A stretch of 5,141 bases of DNA from Pseudomonadota bacterium (lineage in GTDB: Bacteria; Pseudomonadota; Alphaproteobacteria; Rhizobiales; Devosiaceae). A model generated the notes under the pieces. It did not search any database. It was given only the letters and a program-made list of their open reading frames with translations, and had not been told where the DNA came from. The stretch spans positions 1-5,141 of the forward strand of contig JAEWCE010000368.1 of assembly GCA_023390785.1 (NCBI GenBank). Direction: 5' to 3'. Both the position numbers and the translations under genes were made by a program. Each line of letters begins with the position of its first letter. Positions within the stretch are counted from its first letter, which is position 1. Below, piece after piece: positions 4,953 to 5,141 of this stretch.

Positions 4953-5141
4953 GCGCCGCTGGCCTCGTCGATGGCGGCCTGTCCGGCTTTCCAACGCTTC
5001 AGGGCGGCGCCGACGGCCGCCGCGGCGACCAACTCGAACGCGGCACGGTCGGTCCCCGCCAGCGCCCGCACCGCAGCCACCTGTGCATCGGTGACCCGGT
5101 AGGCGGCCTCGCCGATCTGGTGGGCAAGCTCATCGTAGGGC
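4949..5141 (-). CDS. 3' end of an uncharacterised helical protein, possibly a second AhpD-like partner
   Basis: The frame is open from the window edge to TGA at 4951-4949 and gives the last 63 residues of a protein, beginning PYDELAHQIGEAAY and ending AAIDEASGA. The fragment is alanine-rich and predicted wholly helical, with VTDAQVAAVRALAG followed by AAFELVAAAAVGAALKRW. That ending reminds me of the C-terminal helices of some small CMD-like proteins, but this is recollection of a pattern, not a search result. The ATGA overlap with the AhpD-like gene makes a shared operon and probably a shared function very likely. The N-terminal part, including any CxxC motif, is outside the window. Confidence 0.72.
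   Translation of the reverse strand, partial: PYDELAHQIGEAAYRVTDAQVAAVRALAGTDRAAFELVAAAAVGAALKRWKAGQAAIDEASGA

Noticed and set aside
4953..4994. Earlier ATG for the AhpD-like gene
   Set aside because: The added residues are arginine-rich and encoded inside the upstream frame; the ATG at 4952 forms the usual ATGA coupling.

Overview
The window is GC-rich and reads like an Alphaproteobacterium. The uL13-uS9 pair has the alphaproteobacterial form, including a roughly 35-residue N-terminal extension on uS9, and the best promoters fit a TTGAC-type -35. Order Hyphomicrobiales is plausible but not proven. Every gene I can support lies on the minus strand, so transcription runs from high to low coordinates. 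Long plus-strand frames are shadows of these genes. I see no rRNA, tRNA, CRISPR array or mobile element.

Layout in order of transcription: (1) 5141-4374, the end of an uncharacterised helical protein whose stop overlaps (ATGA) the start of an AhpD/carboxymuconolactone-decarboxylase-like protein with a complete E-x11-CxxC-x3-H redox motif. (2) 4373-4222, an intergenic region with a dyad, a strong promoter and a leader hairpin for rplM. (3) rplM-rpsI, overlapping by one base (TAATG), closed by a clear intrinsic terminator. (4) 3193-2370, a single-domain cupin overlapping by one base (TGATG) a 117-residue membrane protein made only of a DUF1648 region. (5) A perfect 26-bp AT-rich palindrome placed inside a promoter, followed by sdpR (ArsR-type repressor) and sdpI (six-helix membrane protein), overlapping by ATGA. 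(6) 1229-1, a dicarboxylate/amino acid:cation symporter cut off by the window edge in its last transmembrane segment.

The most interesting part is 3193-1399. The short DUF1648 protein is about 55% identical by eye to the N-terminal part of SdpI over some 50 residues, so two related membrane proteins flank an SdpR-type repressor and its presumed operator. In Bacillus subtilis, SdpI gives immunity to the SdpC toxin and, when it binds toxin, holds the repressor SdpR at the membrane so that the sdpRI operon is switched on. No SdpA, SdpB or SdpC is visible here, so the ligand, if there is one, is unknown. The cupin and short DUF1648 protein may form an accessory unit of the same response. That link is inferred only from position and paralogy.
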